DNA from: Peribacillus simplex NBRC 15720 = DSM 1321 | GTDB taxonomy: Bacteria; Bacillota; Bacilli; Bacillales; DSM-1321 | DNA: 64,000 nt | NCBI RefSeq assembly: GCF_002243645.1 | Contig: NZ_CP017704.1 | Coordinates: 659,501 to 723,500 of the forward strand | Direction of reading: 5' to 3' | Shown: piece by piece, positions 1 to 7,781 of the stretch | Numbering within the stretch: the first letter of the stretch is position 1 | Layout of the letters: the number at the start of each line of letters is the position of its first letter | The notes under the pieces: model-generated | The model's input: the letters and a program-made list of their open reading frames with translations, nothing else | Databases searched by the model: none | What the model was told of the DNA's origin: nothing | Program-made: the position numbers and the translations under genes

Positions 1-22
1 CTGAGGAAACCCCCACTCGATT

Positions 23-145
23 GAAGTAATTTGTGACACTCCTGCCGAATATCTGGCTATACGAGACCCACAGACGCATGCGGCGAGGAGGCTTGGCAGT
101 GAGTTGGCGGAAAGGGAGCGGATTTCTGAAAACGGCTGGAATTTT
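23..145 (+). repeat. Intergenic repeat family B, copy 1
   Basis: Non-coding repeat related to a second copy in the opposite orientation at about 14305-14432. Shared blocks, in order, are CACTCCTGCCGAAT, a short variable stretch with GACCC(C)ACAG, GAGGAGGC, TGGCAG and GGCGGAAAGGGA. The interior diverges, so this is an old dispersed element. It has no ORF of interest. Confidence 0.75.
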
Positions 146-165
146 TTTTGAGGGTTTCTTAAAAT

Positions 166-360
166 TGAACGTGATTGGAACGTAGGGCACTCGCTTTCCC
201 GGGCGGTCCGCCCTCGGCGCTCTATGCGCCTGTGGGGTCTCCCATAGACGCGCTTATCCCGCAGGAGTCTCGTACCTTCCGTTCCAATCAACTGGAATGT
301 TTTTCAGAAAAAAACTGTAGGCAAACAGACTTTCTGCGAATTTGTCTACATTCTGATACC
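166..360 (+). repeat. GC-rich intergenic repeat family A, copy 1
   Basis: GC-rich repeat also found at 44114-44276 (inverted) and 53300-53535. The core (about 188-296) contains GCACTCGCTTTCC, GCGCCTGTGGGGTCTCCC, GACGCGCTT and CCGCAGGAGTCTCGTACC. A second module at 325-353 has CTGTAGGCAAAC and TTTGTCTACA, which can pair. The order core-then-hairpin matches the 44 kb copy once orientation is allowed for. Short ORFs here are artefacts of the repeat. Confidence 0.85.
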
Positions 361-386
361 CTCTCAATTAAGAGAAGGCCTTTCAC

Positions 387-1979
387 CTATTTCTCAATAT
401 AGACCGAACGAATCAGCGTCCGGATTCTTTCAGTACCATCCACATTTTTTTCCTTGACATCAATTGTTACATTATAAACACCTGACTTAGGTACTTCTGG
501 AAGGGCACCAGTAAAATTTTCGGTATCCATTACCTTAATGGAGCTTTTTTCACTAATTTCATTACCGCTTTCATCTATTAGATGAACCAAAAATGTTGTG
601 CTGATCGGCCTTTTTTTATCATTCATTGGGTTCTTTATTAAAAATTTTGCATCTTTTTGCTTAACTTTACCGGCCATACTTAATGTAATGGGATGCTTTT
701 CGTTAAATTGTGCTGTGAACAAGTAGGCGTCTTTTGGCGATTTAGTCTTCATTCGCACTTTCCAGTCCCCAATTTCAAGGTTATTTCTATAGAATGATTG
801 GATGGTTGCGCCATTAAAAAAGGAAGTTTCATTTTTGGCTGAATGAACTTTTAAGGAAGGTGAATACTTTTTATTGGATGGAGAAATTAATTCAACCTCA
901 ACATCATTTGAGGCTGTATATATGGTTATATTACCTGGGGCTGCTTCATTTACATGGAAACTTTGTTCGATCCAGACATTTTGTTTCAGGACATCACCCA
1001 AAACGGTTTGAGCGAGTTCGGTTGTGATGACATCATCTTCTACTCGTTCTTTATAGTTGACATTAAATTCAGGAACCCCAGCGATGGAAGTGCTTCTTAA
1101 ATAGGGTTCAATTCTTGAAAATACAGCTGAACCGACTCGAATATTGTCGTGATCAAAGTTGGCATCCGTAAATAAATGTGTTCCGTAGGGTATTTTTGTA
1201 CTCCATACATTCACTAGTCCATCATTTTCTCCATATGAAGATAAATATTGTCCCCCCATTGATAAAGCTGAAAGAACCGGGCCTCTGTTCATACCTGCCA
1301 CAGTAAAATACATGTTTTTACGTGAGTTAACATGGTTATCCGTGACAGAACGAAATTCCGCCATTTTACCAACTTGTAAAGAATAAGTTCCTTCATCTTT
1401 TTGACCTAATAAGGAACCAAGCCAGCCCGCATACCAGCTATAAGCCAAATCAGCTAGGTAAGAACCATGATGAGGGGAAGCTAAAGTGATGACCCTTCCA
1501 ACATATTGGTGTGCTCCATAGTGCACTAGAGCCGATTGGGTGTCTGGCCCTCCTTTGCTGTGAGCTATAATATTTACTTTTTCGCCCCCGAAATGGTTAC
1601 TGATTTCTGAAAGCATTTGAGCTAAAAGCCTTCCATTAGCATATTGGCTCACTGATCCGTTTCCAGCTGAATCATGAAGCTGAACAAAAACAGTTTGGTA
1701 GCCTGCTTCATACGCCTTGGTATACATATCATTGACACCATGATATTCCGTTTCACCGTACCAGCTGGTTGAACTGCTGTTTTTCCCTTGAACAAACACG
1801 ATCGGTGGTTTCTCTGTGTCAAGATTGGGAGGAATGCTGCCTAGAAACCAATCCCCTGGACTGAAGGTTTCGGAGGGCGGTTTCAATTTTCCTGCTGAGG
1901 AAATGTCTGGCTTAGCCATAATTACTATGGTTAGAATGAGGACAAGAAAAACGACATAATTGATTACATTCCTTTTCAA
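387..1979 (-). CDS. Secreted alpha/beta-hydrolase (lipase/esterase)
   Basis: An exported ester hydrolase, probably a lipase. Residues 1-29 form a signal peptide with a hydrophobic core and an SSAGK cleavage region. An alpha/beta-hydrolase domain follows, with oxyanion region VFVQGKN (about 61-67) and nucleophile elbow AHSKGG (Ser141). ASPHHGSYLADLAY follows it, as in family I bacterial lipases. The C-terminal half (about 310-530) is beta-rich and may be an accessory domain. The start is TTG, 7 nt after GGAGGAG. The gene stands alone. Substrate is not deducible; the hydrolase fold and Ser are directly visible. Confidence 0.85.
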   Translation of the reverse strand: MKRNVINYVVFLVLILTIVIMAKPDISSAGKLKPPSETFSPGDWFLGSIPPNLDTEKPPIVFVQGKNSSSTSWYGETEYHGVNDMYTKAYEAGYQTVFVQLHDSAGNGSVSQYANGRLLAQMLSEISNHFGGEKVNIIAHSKGGPDTQSALVHYGAHQYVGRVITLASPHHGSYLADLAYSWYAGWLGSLLGQKDEGTYSLQVGKMAEFRSVTDNHVNSRKNMYFTVAGMNRGPVLSALSMGGQYLSSYGENDGLVNVWSTKIPYGTHLFTDANFDHDNIRVGSAVFSRIEPYLRSTSIAGVPEFNVNYKERVEDDVITTELAQTVLGDVLKQNVWIEQSFHVNEAAPGNITIYTASNDVEVELISPSNKKYSPSLKVHSAKNETSFFNGATIQSFYRNNLEIGDWKVRMKTKSPKDAYLFTAQFNEKHPITLSMAGKVKQKDAKFLIKNPMNDKKRPISTTFLVHLIDESGNEISEKSSIKVMDTENFTGALPEVPKSGVYNVTIDVKEKNVDGTERIRTLIRSVYIEK

Positions 1980-2261
1980 TTGTTATCTCCTCCAATATCC
2001 TGTGGTATTTTTTCGAACTCATCCTATTATCAATCCCCTCCTTCCCAGGCCTTCATTAGTATATATTTGTACGTTTGCATACCATTACCTGCTATCTTCA
2101 TAAAGATGGGAGAAAAAAACTAGAAGAAGTTCATTAAAAATGGAGATAAAGTATGAAGACTAACCTTCAATTCATTTATGGATGCAGTCTTTTACCGTTT
2201 ATGAAGACGTACTTACGGAGGAAATCATTAAATCGAATGCTTCAAATTCACGAAAAAAGAG
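1980..2261. other. Gap upstream of the lipase gene
   Basis: A-T-rich spacer that presumably carries the lipase promoter. I found no convincing -35/-10 pair, and the short ORFs lack ribosome binding sites and family features. Confidence 0.4.
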
Positions 2262-2298
2262 AACAAGCCCTTATCCTGCAAAGGATAGAGGGCTTGTT
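2254..2298 (-). terminator. Intrinsic terminator downstream of the 2.5 kb small gene
   Basis: AACAAGCCCT and AGGGCTTGTT (2262-2298) form a long stem with a short loop. Read on the minus strand it is followed by CTCTTTTTT, so it fits the end of transcripts coming from the 2549-2746 gene. Confidence 0.7.
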
Positions 2299-2548
2299 CA
2301 TCCATATTGACTTTTCCCTTCGAATATGCCATTGTCCAATTGCTCCTATTCATGGTGTTTTGAAGTCCGTCCTATACATTAAGTAAATAAAATTCTTTCA
2401 CAGCAATCGGCTGTCATTCATGAGGATCTCAGTAGCAATCTTCTATTTTATACAAAATATCAGCATGCTCCAATTAGGGGATACAGCTGGCCCTTTTTTT
2501 AAGAACGTGAGAAGTTTGGATTTTTTCTCCTTTAAGCAATCCCCCCTC

Positions 2549-2746
2549 CTACATCCCCGTATTCCCCCTGAGAACAGTATCAATAATTTCAGTGATAAGC
2601 TCGTCCTTCCGATTGTACAATTTGACAACACCGTCGTGTACGATAATATCCTCAATGACCTCTCCACGAATTTCCTTTCCAATCTTAAATATACTAACGG
2701 CAGCAGCTCCTACTGCAACTTCAAAAGAATTAATTTCCCTTTCCAC
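2549..2746 (-). CDS. Small protein of unknown function
   Basis: I do not recognise this 65-residue protein. The chosen GTG start has AAGGTG 6-7 nt upstream; an in-frame ATG 42 nt earlier lacks a good ribosome binding site. The protein begins VEREINSFEVAVGAAAVSIF and ends LRGNTGM, is mostly charged and aliphatic, and has no signal peptide or clear membrane segment. A minus-strand terminator lies downstream at 2254-2298. It sits beside two phage-type repressors, so a mobile-element origin is possible, but this is inference. Existence as a gene rests on the start signal and terminator. Confidence 0.45.
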   Translation of the reverse strand: MEREINSFEVAVGAAAVSIFKIGKEIRGEVIEDIIVHDGVVKLYNRKDELITEIIDTVLRGNTGM

Positions 2747-2866
2747 TTTTTTCACCTTCTTTCCATCATTTCTTGAATCTTGTACCATGTAAGTTAGGAT
2801 TGTATTGATTAGACTTTACATTCCGAATGGCCAATCTGGTAAAGAAATGATGGTACACTTGAACCT

Positions 2867-3091
2867 TCAACTACATTTGAAGTGTAGGTGAGGATCAAAA
2901 AAAATGATATCATCGATCGAGAATCCTACACATTCAGCAAATAAATAAGCCTTATCGATTCGCAAAGGAATCTTATATTGCTCATAGTCAATGTAAGTCC
3001 TCTTGGCCATCTTCAGCACTTTAGCCATTTCATCTTGAGTCAATCCTTTATACTTCCTCGCTTGTTTAAGTGTGAACTTAACGTTTGTCAT
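2867..3091 (-). CDS. XRE-family HTH protein (Cro-like)
   Basis: A 74-residue DNA-binding protein that is essentially one helix-turn-helix. LKQARKYKGLTQDEMAKVLK (8-27) is the first half of the XRE fold, and RTYIDYEQYKIPLR follows. It is transcribed divergently from the LexA/CI-type repressor at 3226, with 134 bp between them that hold ACTTNAAGT palindromes, a classic immunity-switch layout. The start ATG has GGTGGTGA 6 nt upstream. An ATTTGAAGT half-site overlaps its last codons. A Cro-like or excision-control role is inferred from context only. Confidence 0.8.
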   Translation of the reverse strand: MTNVKFTLKQARKYKGLTQDEMAKVLKMAKRTYIDYEQYKIPLRIDKAYLFAECVGFSIDDIIFFDPHLHFKCS

Positions 3092-3126
3092 ATCTTGTCA
3101 CCACCTGTCTAAAAAAATAATATCAC

Positions 3127-3210
3127 ACTTGAAGTATAGTTACCAACAATTTTTCGCAAAATTCACGCACTTTAAGTTTACTCACTTTCACTCATAGTGT
3201 ATATTCAAGT
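3127..3210. promoter_or_regulatory. Putative operators of the divergent XRE/CI pair
   Basis: Two 9-bp palindromes, ACTTGAAGT (3127-3135) and ACTTTAAGT (3169-3177), plus a degenerate site TATTCAAGT (3202-3210), lie between the divergent repressors. TTGCGA-N15-TATACT on the minus strand would put the XRE start site at the first palindrome. A related ATTTGAAGT occurs at 2875-2883. Operator function is inferred from repetition and placement. Confidence 0.55.
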
Positions 3211-3225
3211 AAGAGGTGAAGAAAT

Positions 3226-3864
3226 ATGCACATTGGTGAACGGATTAAAATGTTAAGAAAAGAAAGAAAAATGACACAAGAAGATTTGGCAAATATATTA
3301 AAAGTGGCCCCAACGGCGGTATCCGCTTGGGAATCCGGACGGAATAAACCTTTAATGGATAAATTGAGCATGATGTCGACATGCTTTGAAATACCGCTAT
3401 CCCACCTCATTGAAGGAGCACCCATCGTTAGAAATAATCCTGGAATGGAATTTCTAAATGAAAAGAATGTAAGATTAATTGGTGTCTACGGAAGTATCCC
3501 TGCTGGAGATCCTAATTTTACCAACGAATATATAGAAGCCTATATGCCGACATTAAATTCGATGCTAAAATCGAATAAAGAATATTTTTTCCTTAGAGTG
3601 AATGGCAATAGCATGAACAAAGAATTCAGAGACGGGTCATTGATTCTCGTTGAAAAAACAACCTACGTCGAAAACGGAAAAATTGGTGTGGTTTTAGTAA
3701 ATGGTCACGATGCTACGGTCAAAAAAGTGAATATCTATGAAGAAAACATCACACTCACTCCCTGCAGCACGGATCCTTTTTATGAAGAAAAAACCTATAA
3801 CATCAAAAATGATAGGGTCCGAATTTTAGGAAAAGTGGTTCAAGCCATTAAAATATACGATTAA
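3226..3864 (+). CDS. LexA/CI-type phage repressor (HTH + S24 domain)
   Basis: Transcriptional repressor with an N-terminal XRE helix-turn-helix (about 4-60, KMTQEDLANILKVAPTAVSAW) and a C-terminal S24/LexA-like autoprotease domain (about 85-210). The LexA elements are all recognisable: a SIPAGDP cleavage-site motif (Ala93-Gly94), the Ser nucleophile in GNSM (Ser129) and the Lys general base in TVKK (Lys166). Self-cleavage stimulated by RecA after DNA damage is therefore expected from the family. The start ATG has AGAGGTGA 6 nt upstream. It probably controls itself and the divergent XRE gene. No phage structural genes are near, so it may be a relic or a domesticated regulator. Confidence 0.88.
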   Translation: MHIGERIKMLRKERKMTQEDLANILKVAPTAVSAWESGRNKPLMDKLSMMSTCFEIPLSHLIEGAPIVRNNPGMEFLNEKNVRLIGVYGSIPAGDPNFTNEYIEAYMPTLNSMLKSNKEYFFLRVNGNSMNKEFRDGSLILVEKTTYVENGKIGVVLVNGHDATVKKVNIYEENITLTPCSTDPFYEEKTYNIKNDRVRILGKVVQAIKIYD

Positions 3865-4118
3865 TATCCATCTCGGGTTTCTTTACGGAAATGAAAATAA
3901 ATGAATAATGAGCAACACTACATAGATTCAATTCTACATATTAGGTACAAGCCATCATGGTTTGTGCTTTTTAGTATTTTCCCCCAGATTACATTGAGTG
4001 AATGTATTTGGAAACTATATGCGTCCTAGGACGCTTTTTCCAGTGAATTTTCTTTACATGCAGAAAGAATAAAATTTCCTATATTGGGTAATCAAATTAT
4101 CATATTTTTATTATTGGG

Positions 4119-4146
4119 TTCACAATCTCATATAAAATCTTATAAT
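4119..4146 (+). promoter_or_regulatory. Sigma-A promoter of the tRNA-like RNA
   Basis: TTCACA (4119-4124), 16-bp spacer, then a perfect TATAAT (4141-4146). The predicted start near 4153 lies about 10 nt before the first base of the tRNA-like fold. It is among the best sigma-A matches in the window and faces no protein gene. Confidence 0.7.
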
Positions 4147-4162
4147 TGAACGATAAGCATTT

Positions 4163-4363
4163 GCCTCTGTAGCTCTAGAAGGGAAGAGCGCCGGAAAACA
4201 TTGTAGCCACCGGGTCGCAAGGTAAGGGTTTCAGAAGCACCGAAAAGCAAATAAGCTGAGGCAGGTGGAATTCCTGCTGGTGAAAATCCGTAGGGAAGCG
4301 TGTTCTCCCCTAGCCTATGCTTACGAAAGGAGTGCGGGTTCGAATCCCGTCAGAGGCTTTTTT
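4163..4363 (+). ncRNA. tRNA-like structured RNA with an oversized insert
   Basis: The 5' end GCCTCTG (4163-4169) pairs perfectly with CAGAGGC (4351-4357). GCTC (4172-4175) and GAGC (4186-4189) close a D-arm-like loop containing GG. GCGGG-TTCGAAT-CCCGT (4334-4350) is a textbook T-arm. Between D-arm and T-arm lie about 143 nt instead of the usual 22 or so. That insert holds CCGG/CCGG (4191-4194, 4210-4213), GTAAG/CTTAC (4222-4226, 4320-4324), the hairpin GCAGG-N7-CCTGC (4261-4277) and TAGGG/CCCTA (4291-4295, 4308-4312). Six Ts follow the acceptor stem directly and could make it a terminator. CCA is not encoded. It is too short between exons for a normal group I intron and lacks the tmRNA layout. 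Function unknown. Confidence 0.75.
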
Positions 4364-4655
4364 CCTGATAGACTGCAATTATATATACTGCCAGAAAGTG
4401 ACTCCCATTTGCACAAAGTCCACTTTTGCCTACTGTGCAAATTCATTATTTTCCCTTTGTGAGGATGCTAGTATCTATGTCAGTTCTTAAATCTTTTCCC
4501 CGTATATCAGTTTTAAGAATTATATTTTAATATTAGAGGCTAATAATATTTTGGTCATAATATTCCCTTACACTCCTTCCGCTATTATCGAAGTAATGGA
4601 TCAAATCAGGACGGTAGAATGTACATGATTATTTCATTACATGCATATTCCTGAA
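4364..4655. other. Gap after the tRNA-like RNA
   Basis: A-T-rich spacer. ATTTGCACA (about 4407-4415) and TGTGCAAAT (about 4434-4442) form an inverted repeat with a loop of about 19 nt. No gene is supported. Confidence 0.4.
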
Positions 4656-4657
4656 CC

Positions 4658-4692
4658 AAGAAAAGCCCCTCTCTTTTTGAGAAGGGCTTCCT
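4658..4692 (-). terminator. Terminator of the amidase gene
   Basis: On the minus strand GAAGCCCTTCTC and GAGAGGGGCTT pair across a short A-rich loop, followed by TTCTTGG. It lies about 55 bp past the amidase stop codon. Confidence 0.75.
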
Positions 4693-4746
4693 GCGTGGTG
4701 TGCTTTCTGAAGTTATGAATAATTTAGCCAGTCAATTATTAATTAT

Positions 4747-5436
4747 TCATTTCACCCGCAATTTCTGGTTTACTGTAATGGTGTACTGACTGTCAAGACC
4801 GTTCCAATCTTTAATTTGCTGAACCGTACTGCCATAAGCAATGCTTAAGGAATATACGGTATCCCCAATTACAACAGTGTGGTATACAGCTGTACTTTTC
4901 TTTGTAAGATTGAAGCATTTAACTAAACCGTTTACATGTCCGCGAGCCAGTGATTCAATAAATGATGCCGCTTTCAATTTGGCTGCGTCATTGACATTAT
5001 CGATAAATCCATTTTCAGTCAGGAGTGCAGGCATGTCCGTTTCACGGAGCACATGTAAATCTCCTGTTTTTTGTCCTCTGTCTTGGATGTTGATAAGCTT
5101 CATGACCTCTGAATGAATATGATCTTGATACGTTTTCGTTATCTGGTTAGAGGACGTATAAATGTAATCCTCGTACCCAGTTCCGCCGCCAGCATTAATG
5201 TGGATGGAGAGATAAAAGTCAGCTCCCCACGCGTTCGCTGCATTTGTACGATCGTTTAAGGAGGGGTACGTATCTTGGGTCCTGCTCATTTTTACAGAAA
5301 CGTTATTATATTCTATTAATAAGATGTTTTTGATTCGAGTTGCAATGGATAAAGTTAAATCCTTTTCTCTCAATCCATTCCCCACCGAGCCTGAATCCGT
5401 ACCGCCATGGCCGGGATCAATAAATACTTTTACCAT
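4747..5436 (-). CDS. N-acetylmuramoyl-L-alanine amidase with LysM
   Basis: Zinc amidase that cuts the MurNAc-L-Ala bond of peptidoglycan. Amidase_3 domain spans 2-175: DPGHGG (His10), REKDL (Glu24), SIHINAGGG (His79) and the catalytic TENGF (Glu141). A single LysM repeat (about 185-229) binds glycan strands. The start was placed at the ATG 6 nt after AGGTGAT; a longer frame adds 17 residues without a ribosome binding site. There is no signal peptide, which fits either a mother-cell lysis enzyme of the CwlC type or a phage endolysin. The neighbouring phage-type repressors favour the second, but no holin is visible, so both remain open. Confidence 0.9.
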   Translation of the reverse strand: MVKVFIDPGHGGTDSGSVGNGLREKDLTLSIATRIKNILLIEYNNVSVKMSRTQDTYPSLNDRTNAANAWGADFYLSIHINAGGGTGYEDYIYTSSNQITKTYQDHIHSEVMKLINIQDRGQKTGDLHVLRETDMPALLTENGFIDNVNDAAKLKAASFIESLARGHVNGLVKCFNLTKKSTAVYHTVVIGDTVYSLSIAYGSTVQQIKDWNGLDSQYTITVNQKLRVK

Positions 5437-5762
5437 TTCTATCACCTCTATTAATCTTATGTTACGTATTAACAAATGCTTGTACACATAACTATCGGAT
5501 TAAAGAAATTTCAAAATAATATAGAATTCTTCTTCTTGGCTGCCGTTCCAAAAAAAATACACCCCTAAAGGTGTTTATGGCATATTATATTAAGACATTC
5601 GCCCAATGGACGAGAACTTTTTGAAAAAGCTTTCTTTCATTTTTTCACTTTGGTATTAGGAATTATTGGCGCATTACCCATCTATAAACAAAGTGATGGA
5701 AGAAGATAGAGAGATTTTTAAAATAAGTCAACATCAACAAAAATACTCTAACAGCTTTTCAT
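5437..5762. other. Gap with a possible broken small membrane-protein ORF
   Basis: From the ATG at 5606 a short frame stops after about 14 codons. A shifted frame continues with a hydrophobic stretch (FFHFFTLVLGIIGALPI) to the TAG at 5706-5708. This may be a decayed small membrane protein. A minor hairpin ACACC/GGTGT lies at about 5560-5575. Confidence 0.3.
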
Positions 5763-6530
5763 TTATTGGTTATTGTTTGTTTTATTTATTACTTCTACAC
5801 AATTTTTGATTGAGTCAATCACTATAGTTGGTTCTGATAATTGCGGAAAATGTCCACTTTTTTCAGCGACAATGTGTTTGCTGTTGCTTGACAATGAAAG
5901 TAATTCCAATTGATTCTCAAGTCGTTTTCTTCGAACTTCCTCTGGCATCATTCGATTTTCCTGTCCACCAGTAATGACAAATACAGGTATTTCGGGAAAC
6001 GTATCAGTTTGATGGATTTGATTCACGGTTTTTTCCACAAAATTAACTTCATTGAATTGTTTATGTGAAGATAAGGAATCAAACATCTTGAACATCTTAT
6101 TAATGGTTTTAACTGCCTTGCCTTGATATTCATTAAGGCTAATATCTTTCGGGGTACTGGATTCCAAAAAAACGATTCCAGCTACTTCATTTGGGTATAG
6201 TCGGGCGTATAAATTAGCATATAATCCGCCTAGCGAATGTCCAACCAATAAGTATGGAGGTTCAAACCCCACGATTGTTAATGCTACACGTAAAGTGTTA
6301 ACAATATTTATCCCGTCTTGGCTTTCCTTCGGTTTATCGCTGCCAGCAACACCAAAACGATTATAGGAAAATACTGATGAGGATTCCGAAATTGCAGGTA
6401 GGATTTTTATCCACCCCTCTATCGGTCCCGAACCACCGTTAATTAAAACTATATTAGGTTTGCCGTTTCCACTAATATTATATTGTAACGTCCCTTTTGG
6501 TGTTTCCACTTTATATTTTTCTATTTTCAA
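5763..6530 (-). CDS. Alpha/beta-hydrolase
   Basis: Cytoplasmic alpha/beta-hydrolase of 255 residues. VLINGGSGPIEGW gives the oxyanion-hole region, LVGHSLGG the nucleophile elbow (Ser99), and KSGHFPQL near the C-terminus the catalytic His. I chose the TTG start because GAGGTG lies 8 nt before it; a GTG three codons earlier overlaps that ribosome binding site. There is no signal peptide. It is monocistronic, and the adjacent kinase gene is divergent. The substrate cannot be inferred. Family members include esterases, proline iminopeptidase-like enzymes and haloperoxidase-like proteins. Confidence 0.85.
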   Translation of the reverse strand: MKIEKYKVETPKGTLQYNISGNGKPNIVLINGGSGPIEGWIKILPAISESSSVFSYNRFGVAGSDKPKESQDGINIVNTLRVALTIVGFEPPYLLVGHSLGGLYANLYARLYPNEVAGIVFLESSTPKDISLNEYQGKAVKTINKMFKMFDSLSSHKQFNEVNFVEKTVNQIHQTDTFPEIPVFVITGGQENRMMPEEVRRKRLENQLELLSLSSNSKHIVAEKSGHFPQLSEPTIVIDSIKNCVEVINKTNNNQ

Positions 6531-6722
6531 TGTCTGCACACCTCACTTTGTTTACATTGCTTTACGTGTGTATCAAGCTTTTGGTTTCATTTATTGAAGA
6601 TTTAGACAAATGCTAAATGTATTCTTTTTTAAGAAAGTTATTGGAAAAATGGACAATTACCCCATAGATAAAATGAACTTAAATTCCTAAACATTGAACT
6701 GGATTTTAAAAGGAGAGATCGT

Positions 6723-7643
6723 ATGATAAATGAATATGGTAAGTTTGAACAATTGGTTCAAAAGTTTGATCAAGGAAATAAGCTAATTCGTGCATGGGAA
6801 TTAAAAGGTGGTATTTCTGCACAAGTGACAGGACTTGAAATATTACAATCTTCAGGGCGGATCGTAAAAATGATCGTTCGTCAGCATGGTGATAATGACT
6901 TGAAACGGAATCCAAATATTGCATCAGATGAATACAAGCTCTTAGGGATATTGAAAGCTGCCGGTTTGCCTGTACCGATGCCATATTACTTCGAGCAATC
7001 CTGCGAATTTTTTTCCAAGCCGTGCATACTTATCGAGTTTATTGAGGGTAAGTCAGAATTCACCCCCTCAAATCTTAATGATCATATCTTACAATTGGCA
7101 ATCAATCTAGCAAAAATCCATCGTGTTGATTGTGCAAATCTATCTTTATCATTTCTGCCTAAACTAGAAAATACATATGTCGAGATGTTAAATAATAAAG
7201 ATAGGGTAATCCTGGACGAAACATTAAATCTGAGCTTGATTAGAGATTTGTTAAAATCTATCATGCCTTTACGCTCCATCAATAAAGAAGTGATCCTTCA
7301 TGGTGATTATTGGCCAGGAAATATATTATGGAAAGACGGTAAACTAGTTTCCATAATTGATTGGGAAGACTCAGGCTTAGGGGACCCTTTGGCTGACCTT
7401 GCCAATAGTCAACTCGAAATTTCATATCATTATGGAATGCAAGCAATGAATGAATTCACCAATCAATATAAATCCATGATGCCGGAGGTGAATTTTACAA
7501 ACTTACCCTTCTGGCAATTATTTGCCGCATTACGGTTATCTACATTTCCTGAATGGGGCTTGGAAAAAAGCAAGGAAAATAACTGGCGGAAAAGACACAA
7601 GTCATTTGTTCGTCAAGCGATTAACCGAATTCGTTTAAATTAA
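6723..7643 (+). CDS. Aminoglycoside phosphotransferase (APH) family kinase
   Basis: Protein-kinase-like fold phosphotransferase of 306 residues. The Brenner motif ILHGDYWPGN (191-200) supplies catalytic Asp195 and Asn200, and IIDWED (211-216) the Mg-binding Asp213. GLPVPMPYYF (81-90) fits the hinge region. AAGGAGAG precedes the ATG. The family includes aminoglycoside kinases, homoserine kinase-like and choline/thiamine kinase enzymes. Nothing here identifies a drug substrate, so calling it a resistance gene would be unjustified. It is monocistronic and divergent from the hydrolase. Confidence 0.85.
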   Translation: MINEYGKFEQLVQKFDQGNKLIRAWELKGGISAQVTGLEILQSSGRIVKMIVRQHGDNDLKRNPNIASDEYKLLGILKAAGLPVPMPYYFEQSCEFFSKPCILIEFIEGKSEFTPSNLNDHILQLAINLAKIHRVDCANLSLSFLPKLENTYVEMLNNKDRVILDETLNLSLIRDLLKSIMPLRSINKEVILHGDYWPGNILWKDGKLVSIIDWEDSGLGDPLADLANSQLEISYHYGMQAMNEFTNQYKSMMPEVNFTNLPFWQLFAALRLSTFPEWGLEKSKENNWRKRHKSFVRQAINRIRLN

Positions 7644-7737
7644 TGTTTATTCAATTTTTTTATAATGAGTGAAAGATCTGATATGCCCAAGAATTTTTGA
7701 TAAAGGCATTTATACCAGTCCCTTTTTCAATTATTTT

Positions 7738-7746
7738 CATAAACTA
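7738..7746 (+). promoter_or_regulatory. Possible sigma-K -10 element upstream of the coat gene
   Basis: CATAAACTA matches the sigma-K -10 consensus CATANNNTA and ends 35 bp before the coat gene start. No good -35 AC lies at 16-17 bp, so support is partial. Late mother-cell expression would suit a coat protein. Confidence 0.35.
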
Positions 7747-7781
7747 ACAATGACTTCCAAAGAAATCCAGGAGGTGTTTAA

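Noticed and set aside
175-402. ORF of 75 codons at the left end
   Set aside because: It lies entirely within repeat family A, whose other copies encode different short frames; it has no family features.
2153-2776. Plus-strand ORFs of 77 and 118 codons
   Set aside because: They overlap a terminator and the antisense of the small minus-strand gene, lack start signals, and have atypical composition.
4261-4300. Cobalamin-riboswitch-like stretch (CTGGTGAAAATCCG) inside the tRNA-like RNA
   Set aside because: The remaining B12-box elements are missing, and no B12 or transport gene follows on the plus strand. The nearest gene is on the opposite strand.
4163-4357. tRNA with a self-splicing group I intron
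   Set aside because: The sequence between D-arm and T-arm is only about 143 nt. It shows no recognisable P, Q, R and S elements, and no normal anticodon stem-loop emerges when it is removed.
6723-7643. Calling the APH-family gene an antibiotic resistance determinant
   Set aside because: Only the general kinase motifs are present. The superfamily includes many metabolic kinases, and nothing in context indicates a drug substrate.
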